Source of the DNA: Betaproteobacteria bacterium
Lineage (GTDB): Bacteria > Pseudomonadota > Gammaproteobacteria > Burkholderiales > Casimicrobiaceae
Length of the DNA stretch: 64,000 nt
Reading direction: 5' to 3'
Assembly (NCBI GenBank): GCA_016192065.1
Contig: JACPUX010000067.1
Coordinates: 1 to 64,000, forward strand
Both the position numbers and the translations under genes were made by a program. The stretch's first letter is position 1, and every line of letters begins with the position of its first letter. Shown in pieces: positions 51,668-62,447 of this stretch. The notes beneath the pieces are model-generated. The model made no database searches. It was not told the origin of the DNA and saw only the letters and a program-made list of their open reading frames with translations.

Positions 51668-51719
51668 TCAGAACAGCCCGCCCCGGCGAGGGTGGGAACG
51701 AGGGGAAGGGTGACAGAAG

Positions 51720-53903
51720 ATGAAGCTGAATTGGCTAGGTTCCGGCAAGGCGGATGAAACAGGTGTGGCGACGGTCATGCAGACGGGAGTGGGCATGCTC
51801 GAACCCGGCTACGATCCCAATGCCACGGTCGCGATCATGGACGAGATGCGCAAGACGTCCAAGGGCGCGGGCGCGCCCTCGGTGCTACCGCTGATCGGGC
51901 ACTTGCCGATCACCAAGCAGTTTCAGTACTTGATCACCGCGCTGGTGGTGTTGATCCTGATTTCCGGCGTGCTGTTCGTGTTCGAGTTCCGCAGCACCTC
52001 GCAGGCGGCGGTATCGGCTGGCACCGCAACCGAGATGCAGATGCTCTCGCAGCGCCTGGCGCGAGGGGTGGCCCAGACGGTGCTCGGCAACCAGGCCGGC
52101 TTTGCCCAGGTGAAAGACGCCAAGGAACGCTTCCGCGCCGACCTTGACGCCTTGATGAAGGGTGGCGCGGTGCGCGGGGTGGACGTGGTCGCTACCGGCG
52201 ATGACGCGCTGCTCTCTCAGCTTCAGGAAATCGCCACCCGCTGGGAAAAAGCCGAGGCTGCGGCCAACTTGGTGTTGTCCAACCAGGAAGCACTGACCAC
52301 GCTGAACGCCGGCGTCGACAATATCAACCAGGGCAATGGCCCGCTGCTGGAAGTTTCCGAGCAGGCTGCCACACAACTGGCGCAGTCGGGAGGCACGGTG
52401 AAGGAAGTCGCCTTCGCTAACCAGTTGGTGATGCTGACCCAGCGGATCGCCAAGAACTCCAACGCCCTGCGCGCCGGTGACGAAATCGACCCCGAGGTCG
52501 CCTTTCTCTTGGGCAAGGATGTCGGCACCTTCCGCGATGTCCTGAACGGGCTCTTGAAGGGCAGCGAACCTCTGCGTCTCGCCCCGGTGCGCGATGGTGA
52601 CACCCGGCAAACCCTCGCCGATTTGCAGAAGCGCTTCCAGGAATACGAAGGGCGAGTGAACGCGATCCTCCAGAATATGCAGAAACTGGTGGCCGCGAAA
52701 CAAGCGGCGCGCGCCATCAACCTCGACTCCGAGCCCCTGCTGAAACAGACCGAAAAGCTCTCCGAAGGCTTCATCGACGCCGAGAAGGGACTCTCCTTGG
52801 ATACCCTCGCGGCGGCCATTTTCGGCCTGCTCGCCTTGGTGATCTTGATCGTCCTGGTGAAACTGTTCCTTGACGACGCACGCTTGCGCGCCTTCCAGAG
52901 CGAACAAGAAAACAAGCGCAACCAGGAAGCCATTTTGCGGCTCCTGAACGAAATGGGGAACTTGGCGGAAGGCGACCTGACGGTACGCGCCAGCGTGACC
53001 GAAGACGTGACCGGGGCCATCGCCGATTCCATCAACTTCACCATTGAGGAATTGCGCTCCCTGGTGACCGGGATCAACAGCGCGACCGACCAGGTGACCA
53101 AAGCCACCCAGGAAGCCCAGGCCATTTCCAACCGGCTGTTCGAGGCCTCGCAAAGGCAGTCCAGGGAAATTCAGGCCGCCAGCGCTTCGGTCTTACAGAT
53201 GGCGCAGTCGATCAACGAAGTGTCGGTCACCGCCGCCCAGTCCGCGCGAGTTGCCCAGCAGGCCTTGACGGCGGCCGAAAAAGGCGGCGTCGCGGTGCAG
53301 GATCAGATCACCGGCATGAACGACATTCGCGGCCAGATCCAGGAGACCTCCAAGCGGATCAAGCGCCTTGGCGAGAGCTCTCTGGAGATTGGCGAAATCG
53401 TGGAGCTGATCTCCGATATTACCGAACAAACCAACGTGCTGGCCTTGAACGCGGCCATCCAGGCCGCATCGGCAGGTGAGGCGGGACGCGGCTTCACGGT
53501 GGTGGCCGAAGAAGTGCAGCGCCTCGCGGAACGTTCCGGCGAGGCCACTAAACAGATCGAAGCCATCGTGAAGACCATTCAGGCCGACACTCAGGATGCC
53601 GTGGCCGCTATGGACCGCAGCACCCAGGGGGTGGTGGAAGGTACCAAGCTCTCCGATGCCGCGGGCCAGGCCCTTGATGAAATCCGCCGAGTCTCCAGCG
53701 ATTTGGCGGAACTGATCCAGGGGATTTCCGGGCAGACCCAGCGGCAATCAGCCTCGGTGTCGGATGTGACCCGAGGCATGCAGGGCATCTTGCGCATCAC
53801 CGAAGAGACCACCGAAGGCACCAAGCAGACCAACGTTTCCATTGCCGAACTGACCCGGCTGGCGGCGGAGCTGCGGGCCTCTGTGGCCGGCTTCAAGGTT
53901 TGA
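51720..53903 (+). CDS. pilJ: Methyl-accepting chemotaxis protein PilJ
   Basis: A 727-residue receptor. The first membrane helix is at about residues 70-88 ([19 protein letters not shown]), after an unusually long 60-residue cytoplasmic lead. The periplasmic part contains two PilJ-type sensory regions (about 95-350). The second helix is near 360-382, followed by a HAMP-like region. The signalling hairpin tip is [20 protein letters not shown] near residue 565. No pilK methyltransferase gene is in the operon. Confidence 0.93.
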   Translation: MKLNWLGSGKADETGVATVMQTGVGMLEPGYDPNATVAIMDEMRKTSKGAGAPSVLPLIGHLPITKQFQYLITALVVLILISGVLFVFEFRSTSQAAVSAGTATEMQMLSQRLARGVAQTVLGNQAGFAQVKDAKERFRADLDALMKGGAVRGVDVVATGDDALLSQLQEIATRWEKAEAAANLVLSNQEALTTLNAGVDNINQGNGPLLEVSEQAATQLAQSGGTVKEVAFANQLVMLTQRIAKNSNALRAGDEIDPEVAFLLGKDVGTFRDVLNGLLKGSEPLRLAPVRDGDTRQTLADLQKRFQEYEGRVNAILQNMQKLVAAKQAARAINLDSEPLLKQTEKLSEGFIDAEKGLSLDTLAAAIFGLLALVILIVLVKLFLDDARLRAFQSEQENKRNQEAILRLLNEMGNLAEGDLTVRASVTEDVTGAIADSINFTIEELRSLVTGINSATDQVTKATQEAQAISNRLFEASQRQSREIQAASASVLQMAQSINEVSVTAAQSARVAQQALTAAEKGGVAVQDQITGMNDIRGQIQETSKRIKRLGESSLEIGEIVELISDITEQTNVLALNAAIQAASAGEAGRGFTVVAEEVQRLAERSGEATKQIEAIVKTIQADTQDAVAAMDRSTQGVVEGTKLSDAAGQALDEIRRVSSDLAELIQGISGQTQRQSASVSDVTRGMQGILRITEETTEGTKQTNVSIAELTRLAAELRASVAGFKV

Positions 53904-53933
53904 CCGATTCCGAATCGCACAGGACTGCCTCGG

Positions 53934-56900
53934 GTGGCCACTGAAAGCACGATGGATGTCGATCTGGGTCCGCTGACCTGGGTCAAGCCGGAGATCGACC
54001 AGGCGCTGGCCCGCGGGCTGGAGGCGCTAGGGTCCTTCTATTCCAATCCCGACGACCAGGGAGCCTTGCGCCTCGCGCAAAGCCACCTGCACCAAGTCAC
54101 GGGCGCCTTGCAGATCGTCGGTCTGGAGGGAGTGATCCAGTTCGCTGAGGAAATCGAGCGACATGTGGATCGCCTGGCCACGCTGGCCATGGCTGATATC
54201 GGCCCGACGGTGGCGGCGATCGATGCCGCCGCCCGCGCCCTGGGCACCTACCTTGAAGATTTGGTCGGCGGGATCCCCGCTGTTCCGCTGCGGCTGTTCA
54301 AGGACTATGCGGCATTGCAGAAGTTGCGGGGCGTAGGCGCCTCCTCGCCCACCGATCTGTTCTTTCCTGACCTCGGCCAACGTCCACCACGCAGCGACAG
54401 CGTCGTTTCGCTGCCGGCGAGCAGGCTCCCGGCGCACTTGGTGCGGTGCCGCCGACAGTTCCAGCAAGGCTTGCTCAACTGGCTGCGCGGTGATTCCGGC
54501 GGCTTGGGTGTCATGCGCCAGGCCGTACAGGCGATCGAAGACGCGCAGGCGGTTCCGACCCAGCGCGCTTTCTGGTGGTCGGTCGGCGGCCTGTTCGACG
54601 GGGTCGCCGCCGAACTCATCGCCGCCAATCTGCCGACCAAGATGGCCGCGGCACGCATCGATCTGCAAATCCGCCGACTGATCGAAGGCAGTGGCAAAGT
54701 CGCCGACCGCCTTCGCCGGGAGGTGCTGTATTTCCTTGCCAGCGCGCCAGAAGGGGGCGCCGTGGCGCCGCGCCTGGCGCAGGTGCAGAAGCTCTATCGT
54801 CTGCACCACCTGCTGCCGCCAGCCGAGACCATTGAAGAAGCGGACTGGGCGCGCATCCAACCGGTGCTGCGCGACGCGCGCGAACTCCTAACCAGCGCCA
54901 AGGATGCCTGGCTTAAATTCACCTCTGGGCGCAAAGACAGCTTGCCACAGTTGCGTCAGGCGCTGGAGGGCTTGCGCGGCAAAGGCGACGCCCTGCGGCA
55001 TGTGCCCATGCAGGAACTGTTCTCGGCGCTTTCCTACGCGGTCGAGAGCATGGTGGCGCGTGGCGCCAAGGATACCTCCGAGGGCATGGCGGTGGAATTC
55101 GCCACCGCCCTGCTTTTGGGCGAGAGCGCGCTCGAGGGCTTCAAGCACCTCTCGGCCGAGTTTCCGCAACAGGTCGAGGCCATGGCGCAGCGCTTGCAGG
55201 CCGCGGCCCTCAATCTGCCGGCGCCCGAGGAGACCACCAGCATTGCATTGCTGGACGATATGGCGCGGCGGGCCCAGGAGCGTTTGCTGCTCTCCCAGGT
55301 GGCGCGCGAGATCCAGACCAATTTGCGGCAAATCGAGCAGGTGCTCGACGCCTTCTTCCGTGACCACGAAAAACGCGGCGAGCTAGCTGGACTGTCCGCA
55401 CCCATACGCCAAGTCGAGGGCGCGCTGCGCATCCTGGGGCTCGACCGCGCCAATCAACTCCTTGAATTGTGCGGCAAGGAAATTGAGACGCTTGCCGAGC
55501 CGGAAACAGTGATCGAGCAGGGTGTGCTCGAAGGACTCGCCGAATCACTCTCGGCGCTGGGCTTCTTTGTCGAAGCGGTGGAGCAACAGCGACCAGACGC
55601 TGATGGTCTGATCGAACCGATGTTGCGCCGCCGTTTGGGCCTGCCCGAGGAAGTTGCGGCAGTCGACGAGGAAGCAGCGGAAGAAACCGTGGAACACGCG
55701 CTGCGCGACCAGCGTAGCCAGCTCGGGTCGCTCATGGACGCGATCGAGCTTCAGCCCGAGGACTCCAATGCGCGTGCCGAATTGCGGCAGCAGTTGGTTG
55801 CGGTCAAGCACGATGCCGAGCTGGTGGCCGACGCCAAGCTGACTGAAGCCACCACCGAGGCCCTGTCACTGCTCGATTCCGAGACCGCGGTGCCGATGGC
55901 CAAGCTGACCGAGGCGATCAAAGAAATCTCCGTGGTCGAGCAGGCCGCTCCGGCGCCCGCGCCGTCGGCCGAAACCATGCGTCTGATGGAAGTCAGCGAT
56001 GAGACGCTCGACGCGGAGTTGCTCGAAATCTATTTGACCGAGGCCGGGGAAGTGCTCCAGACCGTGGACGAGCACCTCGCCATCTGCCGCGATCAACCCC
56101 ACGACACCGAAGCGCTGCGCACCGTGCGACGCGGCTTCCATACGCTCAAGGGCAGCGGCCGCATGGTTGGATTGTTCGAACTCGGAGAAATCGCCTGGTG
56201 GATTGAGCAAAGGCTCAATCGCTGGCTCGAGGAGGAACGTCCCGCTTCCAGTACTTTGCTGGAAATGGTGGCGCTGGCGCGCGAGCAGTTCGCCCGTTGG
56301 GTCAACGACTTGCAAGCAGCCGGGCGGGTTGCCCCGGAGACCGGCGCCCTGCGCGAAGCCATCGCCAAGGTGGACGAGGAACTCGGTTCCAATGCTCCGC
56401 CACCGCCGGCGCCGCTGCCTGGCAACCGGGCAAAAGCGCCAGGCGCCGGTGGCGCGGCCGGTCCGAATGGCGCAGCTGGCTCTGGAGCTTCCGGACCCAG
56501 GGCCGAAGCCAGCGAAGTCGTGATTGGCGACCAGACCATTTCCGCGACCCTGCACAAAATCCTGGTCGACGAAGCACGGCAGCACGTGCACACGCTCGGC
56601 ACCGAGCTCGAAATCCTACAATTCGATCCGGCCCTGCCGCCCAGCCAGCCGATGGTCCGGGCGGCGCATACGCTGTGTGGTATTCATCGCACTGCCGGTT
56701 TCCCGCTGGTGGCCGAACTGGCCTCAGGCTTGGAACATGGCTTGCTTGCCTTGCAGCAGGAACAGCGAGGACTGCCGCGAGAGAATCAGCCCTTGGTTGC
56801 CGAGGCCATCAACCAATTACGCGTCTGGGTCGAGGAAATCGCTGAAAAGAGGCCGCTGCCAGAGGCGGCGAGCACCGAGGTGCAAAAGCTGATCGAAGGT

Positions 56901-59900
56901 ATTGGACACCTGTCGCTGGAAGCCGAACGATCGCCGTTGCGGCTCGACAGCGAAATGCTCGCTGCCCATCAAGCCGAGGATGACGGCCCCTGGGTTACCG
57001 AAATTGAAGTCCTGCCGCTTGCCGAGCCATCGTTGGCGGAAGTCCCCGCGCCGGCTCCCGAACCCGCGGCCGCGGGCGCCTGGAGCGAGCGCACGGCAGA
57101 CGAGGCAATGGAGGCTGACCCGTCCCGCCGGCTCGACAAGGAGACCGCGCCGCCGGAAGAGCCGCTGCCGGAGATCGAGATTATGGCTCCGGCGGCCGAA
57201 GACCTCGCGGCGCCGGTCGCCGTGCCCGACCTCGAAGAAGAACCGCCTGCCGGACTCGAAGAAGATCTCCTGCCGCCAACCCTTTTGCCAGTCACCGCGC
57301 TGTTCGCCGCGCCGGAGCATACCTCGGCCCCGGTGGAGCCCAGCGTGCCGGTGCCTGACCAAAGTGCTGTCGCGCCGGTTTTCGAGGAGCAAGTGACCGA
57401 GCCGCCGAGTGCCGCGGCCGCCCCGAACACCGCCTCCGAGAGCCCGGCGGAACCGGCCGAGCCGCTGCTGGATGAAGGTGATCTCGACCTGATGCCCGTT
57501 CCGGTACTGCCCGAAGCGCCTGGCGATCCTTTGGCCGGCATCCGTGATGACGTCGACGATCAGTTGCTGCCCATCTTCCTTGAAGAAGCGCAGGATCTTT
57601 TCCCGCGTGCCGGTGAGGGTTTGCGGGCTTGGCGACGGGAACCCGCGAACGACGAACACGCGAGCGAGCTGCGGCGTACCCTGCATACCTTCAAAGGCAG
57701 TGCCCGCATGGCCGGGGCGATGCGCTTGGGGCAACTGGCGCATCTGATGGAAAGCCGGTTGGTCTCGGGCGAGGAAGTGCTGGCGGGTTCCGAAGAGCTA
57801 TTCGAGGCGCTCGATTCCGATCTCGATCAGATCGCTTTTGTGCTCGAACGCTTGCAGCGCAGCGAGTTCAACAGTCCGCTGCCCAAGCGTGCGGTGGAAG
57901 CGGAGCCGGCGGAGGAAGCCGCGCTGGTCGCCGCGGGCGAGACCCTCGCGCAAGGGTTCGCTGAGCCTCTGGCGGTGCCCGCGTCAGCCCCCGAGCCGGC
58001 CGAAGCAGCACCTCCGATGCCACCGCCGCGGGTCGCGGCCATCACTCCAGCTCCCGCCCACCCCAGCTTCGAAGCTCCCGAGGATGATGAGGAGGGCGGC
58101 ACTGCCGATGCGCAGCAGCGCGCCATGCTGCGCGTGCGTGCCGACATGATCGACCTCTTGGTGAACGAGTCCGGGGAAATCAGCATCGCCCGCGCCCGGG
58201 TCGAAGGCGAACTGCGGGTGCTCAAGAACAACCTGCTGGAGCTGACCAACAGCGTCATCCGCTTGCGCAACCAGGTGCGCGAAATTGAAATTCAAGCTGA
58301 GTCACAAATTCAATCGACCCTGAACATCATGCAGGATCGCCAGGACGAGTTCGACCCCTTGGAATTCGACCGGTATACACGGTTCCAGGAAGTCTCGCGC
58401 AGCCTGACCGAGGGCGTGAACGACGTTTCCACGATTCAGCAGGCGCTTCTGAAGAACCTCGACGACGCCGAGGCGGCTCTGCTTGCCCAGGCGCGCCTGT
58501 CGCGCGACGTGCAGCAGCAGCTCTTCGGCATTCGTACCGTTCCGTTCGGCAGCCTGACCGAGCGTCTCTACCGGATTCTGCGCCAGACCGCCAAGGAACT
58601 CGACAAGAAGGTCAACCTGGAACTGGGCGGCACGCAAGTGGAACTCGACCGCTCCGTGCTGGAGCGCCTGGTGGGCCCGCTTGAGCACCTTTTGCGCAAC
58701 GCGCTGGACCACGGCATTGAGCGCCGCGAAGTGCGGCTCGCCTCGGGTAAGCCCGAGACCGGCGAAATTCAGCTCAACGTCGCCCAGCAAGGCAATGAAG
58801 TCGTGCTGACACTCGTTGACGACGGTGCCGGACTCGATTTTGCGCGCATCCGCGAAAAGGCCGAGGGCCTAGGGCTGATCGCTCCCGGAATCGAGGTCGC
58901 GCCGACGCAACTGATCGAATGTATCTTCGCGCCGGGGTTCTCGACCGCCGCCGCAGTGACGCAAGTCTCCGGCCGCGGCATCGGCATGGATGTGGTACGG
59001 GGCGAAATCACCGAGTTGGGCGGCCGGGTTGAAGTCTCCACGGTGGCCGGTCGGGGCACCACCTTCACGCTCTATCTGCCGCTCACTCTGGCGGTGGCGC
59101 AAGCTGTGCTGGTGCGGGCCGGCGGGCGCTTGTACGCGATTCCGTCGCCCATGGTGGCGCAGGTGCAGCAGATCAAGTCCGAGCCTTTAATCAACCTCTA
59201 CGTCACGCGCGAGATCAACTGGCAGAACAATCACTTCCCCTTCCACTATCTGCCGCGTCTGCTGGGCGACGAGTTGCACAACCCTGACACCCTGCGCTAC
59301 AACCCGGTACTCCTGCTCAAGAGCGGCCCGCAGCGGGTAGCGATCCACGTTGACGAAATGCTGGGCAACCAGGAAGTGGTGGTGAAAAACATCGGCAGCC
59401 AACTGGCGCGCGTCACCGGCATTTCCGGAGCCACCGTGCTTGGTTCCGGCGAGGTCGTGCTGATCATCAACCCGGTCTTGCTGGCCACTCGCCTCGAAGC
59501 CGCGGCTCTCGCCAGTGCCGCCGGCCATGGGCCGGCTGCGGCCGAGGCGGAAACCGTGACCAAGGCCGCGACGGTGATGATCGTCGACGACTCGTTGACG
59601 GTGCGCAAGATCACCGGCCGGCTGCTCTCGCGCGAGGGCTATGAGACGGTCAGCGCCAAGGATGGTCTCGATGCCCTGCAAGTGCTGAACGAAGTCACGC
59701 CCGACGTCATCCTTCTGGATATCGAAATGCCGCGCATGGACGGCTTCGAATTCGCCAAAACCGTGCGCGCGGAAGCCCGCACCCGCCATCTGCCGATCAT
59801 CATGATCACCTCGCGCACTGCCGAGAAGCACCAGGCGCGGGCGCGTGAATTGGGCATCGATGTCTACCTCGGCAAGCCCTTCCAGGAAGAAGAGCTGCTT

Positions 59901-59927
59901 GAGCACATTAAGCGGCTGACCTCCTAG
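53934..59927 (+). CDS. chpA: Hybrid chemotaxis kinase ChpA/PilL with multiple Hpt domains
   Basis: A 1997-residue CheA-type kinase of the type IV pilus system. The N-terminal 650 residues are helical, FimL/ChpA-like. Hpt domains carry His736 (GFHTLKGSGRM), His912 (AAHTLCGIHRT, where the usual Lys is Cys) and His1251 (LHTFKGSARM). Acidic/Pro-rich linkers separate them. The ATPase domain follows (EHLLRNALDHGIE near 1585, ISGRGIGMDVVR), then a CheW-like domain, and a C-terminal receiver with Asp1929 (LLDIEMPRMDG). The start is GTG 53934; ATG 53952 is an alternative. Confidence 0.93.
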   Translation: MATESTMDVDLGPLTWVKPEIDQALARGLEALGSFYSNPDDQGALRLAQSHLHQVTGALQIVGLEGVIQFAEEIERHVDRLATLAMADIGPTVAAIDAAARALGTYLEDLVGGIPAVPLRLFKDYAALQKLRGVGASSPTDLFFPDLGQRPPRSDSVVSLPASRLPAHLVRCRRQFQQGLLNWLRGDSGGLGVMRQAVQAIEDAQAVPTQRAFWWSVGGLFDGVAAELIAANLPTKMAAARIDLQIRRLIEGSGKVADRLRREVLYFLASAPEGGAVAPRLAQVQKLYRLHHLLPPAETIEEADWARIQPVLRDARELLTSAKDAWLKFTSGRKDSLPQLRQALEGLRGKGDALRHVPMQELFSALSYAVESMVARGAKDTSEGMAVEFATALLLGESALEGFKHLSAEFPQQVEAMAQRLQAAALNLPAPEETTSIALLDDMARRAQERLLLSQVAREIQTNLRQIEQVLDAFFRDHEKRGELAGLSAPIRQVEGALRILGLDRANQLLELCGKEIETLAEPETVIEQGVLEGLAESLSALGFFVEAVEQQRPDADGLIEPMLRRRLGLPEEVAAVDEEAAEETVEHALRDQRSQLGSLMDAIELQPEDSNARAELRQQLVAVKHDAELVADAKLTEATTEALSLLDSETAVPMAKLTEAIKEISVVEQAAPAPAPSAETMRLMEVSDETLDAELLEIYLTEAGEVLQTVDEHLAICRDQPHDTEALRTVRRGFHTLKGSGRMVGLFELGEIAWWIEQRLNRWLEEERPASSTLLEMVALAREQFARWVNDLQAAGRVAPETGALREAIAKVDEELGSNAPPPPAPLPGNRAKAPGAGGAAGPNGAAGSGASGPRAEASEVVIGDQTISATLHKILVDEARQHVHTLGTELEILQFDPALPPSQPMVRAAHTLCGIHRTAGFPLVAELASGLEHGLLALQQEQRGLPRENQPLVAEAINQLRVWVEEIAEKRPLPEAASTEVQKLIEGIGHLSLEAERSPLRLDSEMLAAHQAEDDGPWVTEIEVLPLAEPSLAEVPAPAPEPAAAGAWSERTADEAMEADPSRRLDKETAPPEEPLPEIEIMAPAAEDLAAPVAVPDLEEEPPAGLEEDLLPPTLLPVTALFAAPEHTSAPVEPSVPVPDQSAVAPVFEEQVTEPPSAAAAPNTASESPAEPAEPLLDEGDLDLMPVPVLPEAPGDPLAGIRDDVDDQLLPIFLEEAQDLFPRAGEGLRAWRREPANDEHASELRRTLHTFKGSARMAGAMRLGQLAHLMESRLVSGEEVLAGSEELFEALDSDLDQIAFVLERLQRSEFNSPLPKRAVEAEPAEEAALVAAGETLAQGFAEPLAVPASAPEPAEAAPPMPPPRVAAITPAPAHPSFEAPEDDEEGGTADAQQRAMLRVRADMIDLLVNESGEISIARARVEGELRVLKNNLLELTNSVIRLRNQVREIEIQAESQIQSTLNIMQDRQDEFDPLEFDRYTRFQEVSRSLTEGVNDVSTIQQALLKNLDDAEAALLAQARLSRDVQQQLFGIRTVPFGSLTERLYRILRQTAKELDKKVNLELGGTQVELDRSVLERLVGPLEHLLRNALDHGIERREVRLASGKPETGEIQLNVAQQGNEVVLTLVDDGAGLDFARIREKAEGLGLIAPGIEVAPTQLIECIFAPGFSTAAAVTQVSGRGIGMDVVRGEITELGGRVEVSTVAGRGTTFTLYLPLTLAVAQAVLVRAGGRLYAIPSPMVAQVQQIKSEPLINLYVTREINWQNNHFPFHYLPRLLGDELHNPDTLRYNPVLLLKSGPQRVAIHVDEMLGNQEVVVKNIGSQLARVTGISGATVLGSGEVVLIINPVLLATRLEAAALASAAGHGPAAAEAETVTKAATVMIVDDSLTVRKITGRLLSREGYETVSAKDGLDALQVLNEVTPDVILLDIEMPRMDGFEFAKTVRAEARTRHLPIIMITSRTAEKHQARARELGIDVYLGKPFQEEELLEHIKRLTS

Positions 59928-59986
59928 CTGCCGCGCGCCGCGATTGTGCCCCCAGGCGGGGCAGTTTACAATTGGGCGAGCCGCCC

Positions 59987-60547
59987 ATGAAGGACATCGA
60001 CCTCACGCACCATTTTCTGATCGCCATGCCCAACATGGCCGACCCCCATTTCGCAAAGACCGTGACCTACATCTGCGAGCATGGGGCACACGGCGCCCTG
60101 GGGCTGGTGATCAACCGCCCGACGGACATCAATCTGGCGACCCTGTTCAAGCAAATCGATCTCCCCCTGGAGGACCACGAACTGGGGCACTTGCCGGTGC
60201 ATTTCGGTGGTCCGGTGCATGGTGACCGGGGCTTCGTGCTGCATACCCCGAGCGGGGACTGGAAAGAATCGCTGTCGGTGCAAGGCGGCATGGCGCTGAC
60301 CACTTCCAAGGACGTGCTCGAGGCGGTGGGGCGGGGCGAGGGGCCGGACAAATTCTTCATCACTCTGGGCTATGCCGGCTGGTCCCCAGGCCAGCTCGAA
60401 CACGAGCTGGCGCAAAACGCCTGGCTTACCGTGGGCGCACAGTCCGAGGTGATCTTCGACCTGCCCGATGCCGCCAAACTCGATGCCGCCATGCATCTTC
60501 TGGGCATCGATTTTAGCCGCCTTTCCGAGCAGGTTGGCCACGCCTGA
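59987..60547 (+). CDS. yqgE: YqgE/AlgH family protein (DUF179)
   Basis: A 186-residue protein of the DUF179 family: HHFLIAMPNMADPHFAKTV, GALGLVINRPTDINL, VHFGGPVHGDRGFVLH and FITLGYAGWSPGQLEHEL. Function not firmly known. It is conserved upstream of ruvX, as here. ATG at 59987 fits the family start. Confidence 0.93.
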   Translation: MKDIDLTHHFLIAMPNMADPHFAKTVTYICEHGAHGALGLVINRPTDINLATLFKQIDLPLEDHELGHLPVHFGGPVHGDRGFVLHTPSGDWKESLSVQGGMALTTSKDVLEAVGRGEGPDKFFITLGYAGWSPGQLEHELAQNAWLTVGAQSEVIFDLPDAAKLDAAMHLLGIDFSRLSEQVGHA

Positions 60548-60584
60548 TGACTCCCACTCCGGGCATGCTCTGCCGAGCGGCACC

Positions 60585-61004
60585 GTGCTGGGCTTCGATT
60601 ATGGCGAGCGACGCATCGGCGTGGCCGTGGGTGAATGGCTGCTGCGCCTCGCCCACCCGCTGCTCGCGATTGATGCCGAGGACAAGGTGGCGCGCTTTCG
60701 AGCGATCGGCGCGCTGGTCGAGGAATGGCGCCCGGTGCAACTCGTGGTCGGCTCGCCGCGTCACATCGACGGTACACCCCACCATATGACCGAGGCTTGC
60801 GCGCGTTTCGCCCGGCAACTTGAAGGTCGGTATCAGCTGCCGGTGATCCTGGTTGACGAACGACTCAGCTCACGAGCCGCCGACCTCGATTTGCGCGAAG
60901 CGGGGCACGGCGGGCGGCGCGGCAAGGCGCTGCGTGACCAGGCCGCGGCGCGGATCATTCTCCAGAGCTACTTCGATGAACATGGACTGCCTGCCGGATC
61001 CTGA
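60585..61004 (+). CDS. ruvX: RuvX/YqgF, Holliday junction resolvase-like RNase
   Basis: An RNase H-like fold protein used in pre-16S rRNA 5' maturation and perhaps recombination. Motifs: LGFDYGERRIGVAVG, VVGSPRHIDGTPHHMT, VILVDERLSS and DQAAARIILQSYF. The start is unclear: GTG 60585 is used (139 residues), but family alignment suggests 3-5 more residues, which would need CTG at 60570 or a start within yqgE. Confidence 0.88.
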   Translation: MLGFDYGERRIGVAVGEWLLRLAHPLLAIDAEDKVARFRAIGALVEEWRPVQLVVGSPRHIDGTPHHMTEACARFARQLEGRYQLPVILVDERLSSRAADLDLREAGHGGRRGKALRDQAAARIILQSYFDEHGLPAGS

Positions 61005-61497
61005 ACAACTGGTTGCCGCGCTGCTCGCGCAGTTGGTGCCGGCGCTGTCGCTCGACGCCAAGCTGGTGGGTATCCACAGTGGTGGCGCCTGGCTGGCCGA
61101 GCGGCTCGCCGCGGAGCTGCCCGGCCAGCACGAACTAGGCAGCATTGACGTTTCGTTCTATCGCGACGATTTCAGCCGGGTCGGATTGCACCCGCAGATC
61201 AAAAAGACGCATCTGCCTTTCGAAATCGAGGGTGCCGAGCTGTTGCTGGTCGACGACGTGCTCTTCACCGGGCGGTCGGTGCGCGCCGCACTCAACGAGC
61301 TGTTCGATTACGGCCGACCGGCCTCGGTGCAATTGGCGGTGCTGATCGACCGGGGCGGGCGCGAGCTGCCGATCGAGGCGCAGTTCGTCGGCGCTCGTCT
61401 GACGGTCCCCCGCGATCAAAGCGTGGTCCTCGCCCGCGCCGCCACCGGCCACCTCAGTCTGGGCCTGCAACCGCGCCAGGAGCGCGCCGATGCGTAA
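60982..61497 (+). CDS. pyrR: PyrR-like phosphoribosyltransferase
   Basis: A 171-residue PRTase-fold protein with the PRPP-binding loop [18 protein letters not shown]. PyrR proteins bind pyr mRNA or convert uracil to UMP; in betaproteobacteria they usually sit between ruvX and pyrB, as here. ATG 60982 is used (60976 possible). It overlaps ruvX upstream and pyrB downstream, indicating coupling. Confidence 0.88.
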   Translation: MDCLPDPEQLVAALLAQLVPALSLDAKLVGIHSGGAWLAERLAAELPGQHELGSIDVSFYRDDFSRVGLHPQIKKTHLPFEIEGAELLLVDDVLFTGRSVRAALNELFDYGRPASVQLAVLIDRGGRELPIEAQFVGARLTVPRDQSVVLARAATGHLSLGLQPRQERADA

Positions 61498-62437
61498 CCC
61501 CCAATTGAACGCGCAAGGCGAGTTGCAGCATCTCTTGACTATCGAGGGCCTGCCGGCGGCGATCATCCGCCAAATTCTCGACACCGCCGAACCCTTTGTG
61601 TCGATTGCCGAACGGGAAGTGAAGAAGGTGCCGCTGTTGCGGGGCAAGTCAATCTTCAATCTCTTCTTCGAGAACAGCACGCGTACCCGCACCACCTTCG
61701 AGATCGCCGCCAAGCGACTGTCGGCCGACGTCATCAACCTCAACGTCGGCGCCTCGAGCACGGCCAAGGGAGAAACCCTGCTCGACACCGTCAACAACCT
61801 GTCGGCCATGCTGGCCGACATGTTCGTGGTGCGTCATGCCCAAAGCGGCGCCGCACACCTCATCGCGCAGCATGTGGCGCCGCACATTCACGTCATCAAC
61901 GCCGGCGATGGTCGGCACGCGCACCCCACTCAGGGTCTACTGGACATGTTCACCATCCGCCACTACAAAGGCGACTTCACGCGCCTGGTGGTGGCCATCG
62001 TCGGCGACGTGTTGCACTCGCGTGTGGCGCGCTCGCAGATTCACGCGCTCACCACCCTAGGCGTGCCGGAACTGCGGGTGATTGCCCCCAAGACTCTGCT
62101 ACCGACGGCGGTGGAGCGGCTAGGCGTGCGCGTTTTCCACGATCTCGCCCAAGGCCTGCGCGGGGCGGATGTGGTGATCATGCTGCGCCTGCAAAGCGAG
62201 CGCATGCGCGGCGCGCTGCTGCCTTCGGCGCAGGAGTACTTCAAGCACTATGGGCTTACCCCGGAGCGTCTGGAAGTCGCCAATCCCGACGTGATCGTGA
62301 TGCATCCAGGCCCCATGAATCGTGGCGTGGAAATCGACTCCGCGGTGGCCGACGGCAGCCATTCGGTGATCCTGCCGCAAGTCACTTTTGGCATCGCCGT
62401 GCGTATGGCGGTCATGGCCATCCTGGCGGGCAATTGA
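61490..62437 (+). CDS. pyrB: Aspartate carbamoyltransferase, catalytic subunit
   Basis: A 315-residue enzyme of pyrimidine synthesis. Carbamoyl-phosphate motif [35 protein letters not shown], and [14 protein letters not shown] near the C-terminus. No pyrI gene is present; instead the next gene is a DHOase-like protein, as in Pseudomonas where PyrB and PyrC' form one complex. Confidence 0.96.
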   Translation: MRNPQLNAQGELQHLLTIEGLPAAIIRQILDTAEPFVSIAEREVKKVPLLRGKSIFNLFFENSTRTRTTFEIAAKRLSADVINLNVGASSTAKGETLLDTVNNLSAMLADMFVVRHAQSGAAHLIAQHVAPHIHVINAGDGRHAHPTQGLLDMFTIRHYKGDFTRLVVAIVGDVLHSRVARSQIHALTTLGVPELRVIAPKTLLPTAVERLGVRVFHDLAQGLRGADVVIMLRLQSERMRGALLPSAQEYFKHYGLTPERLEVANPDVIVMHPGPMNRGVEIDSAVADGSHSVILPQVTFGIAVRMAVMAILAGN

Positions 62438-62447
62438 TGGGGCCGGC

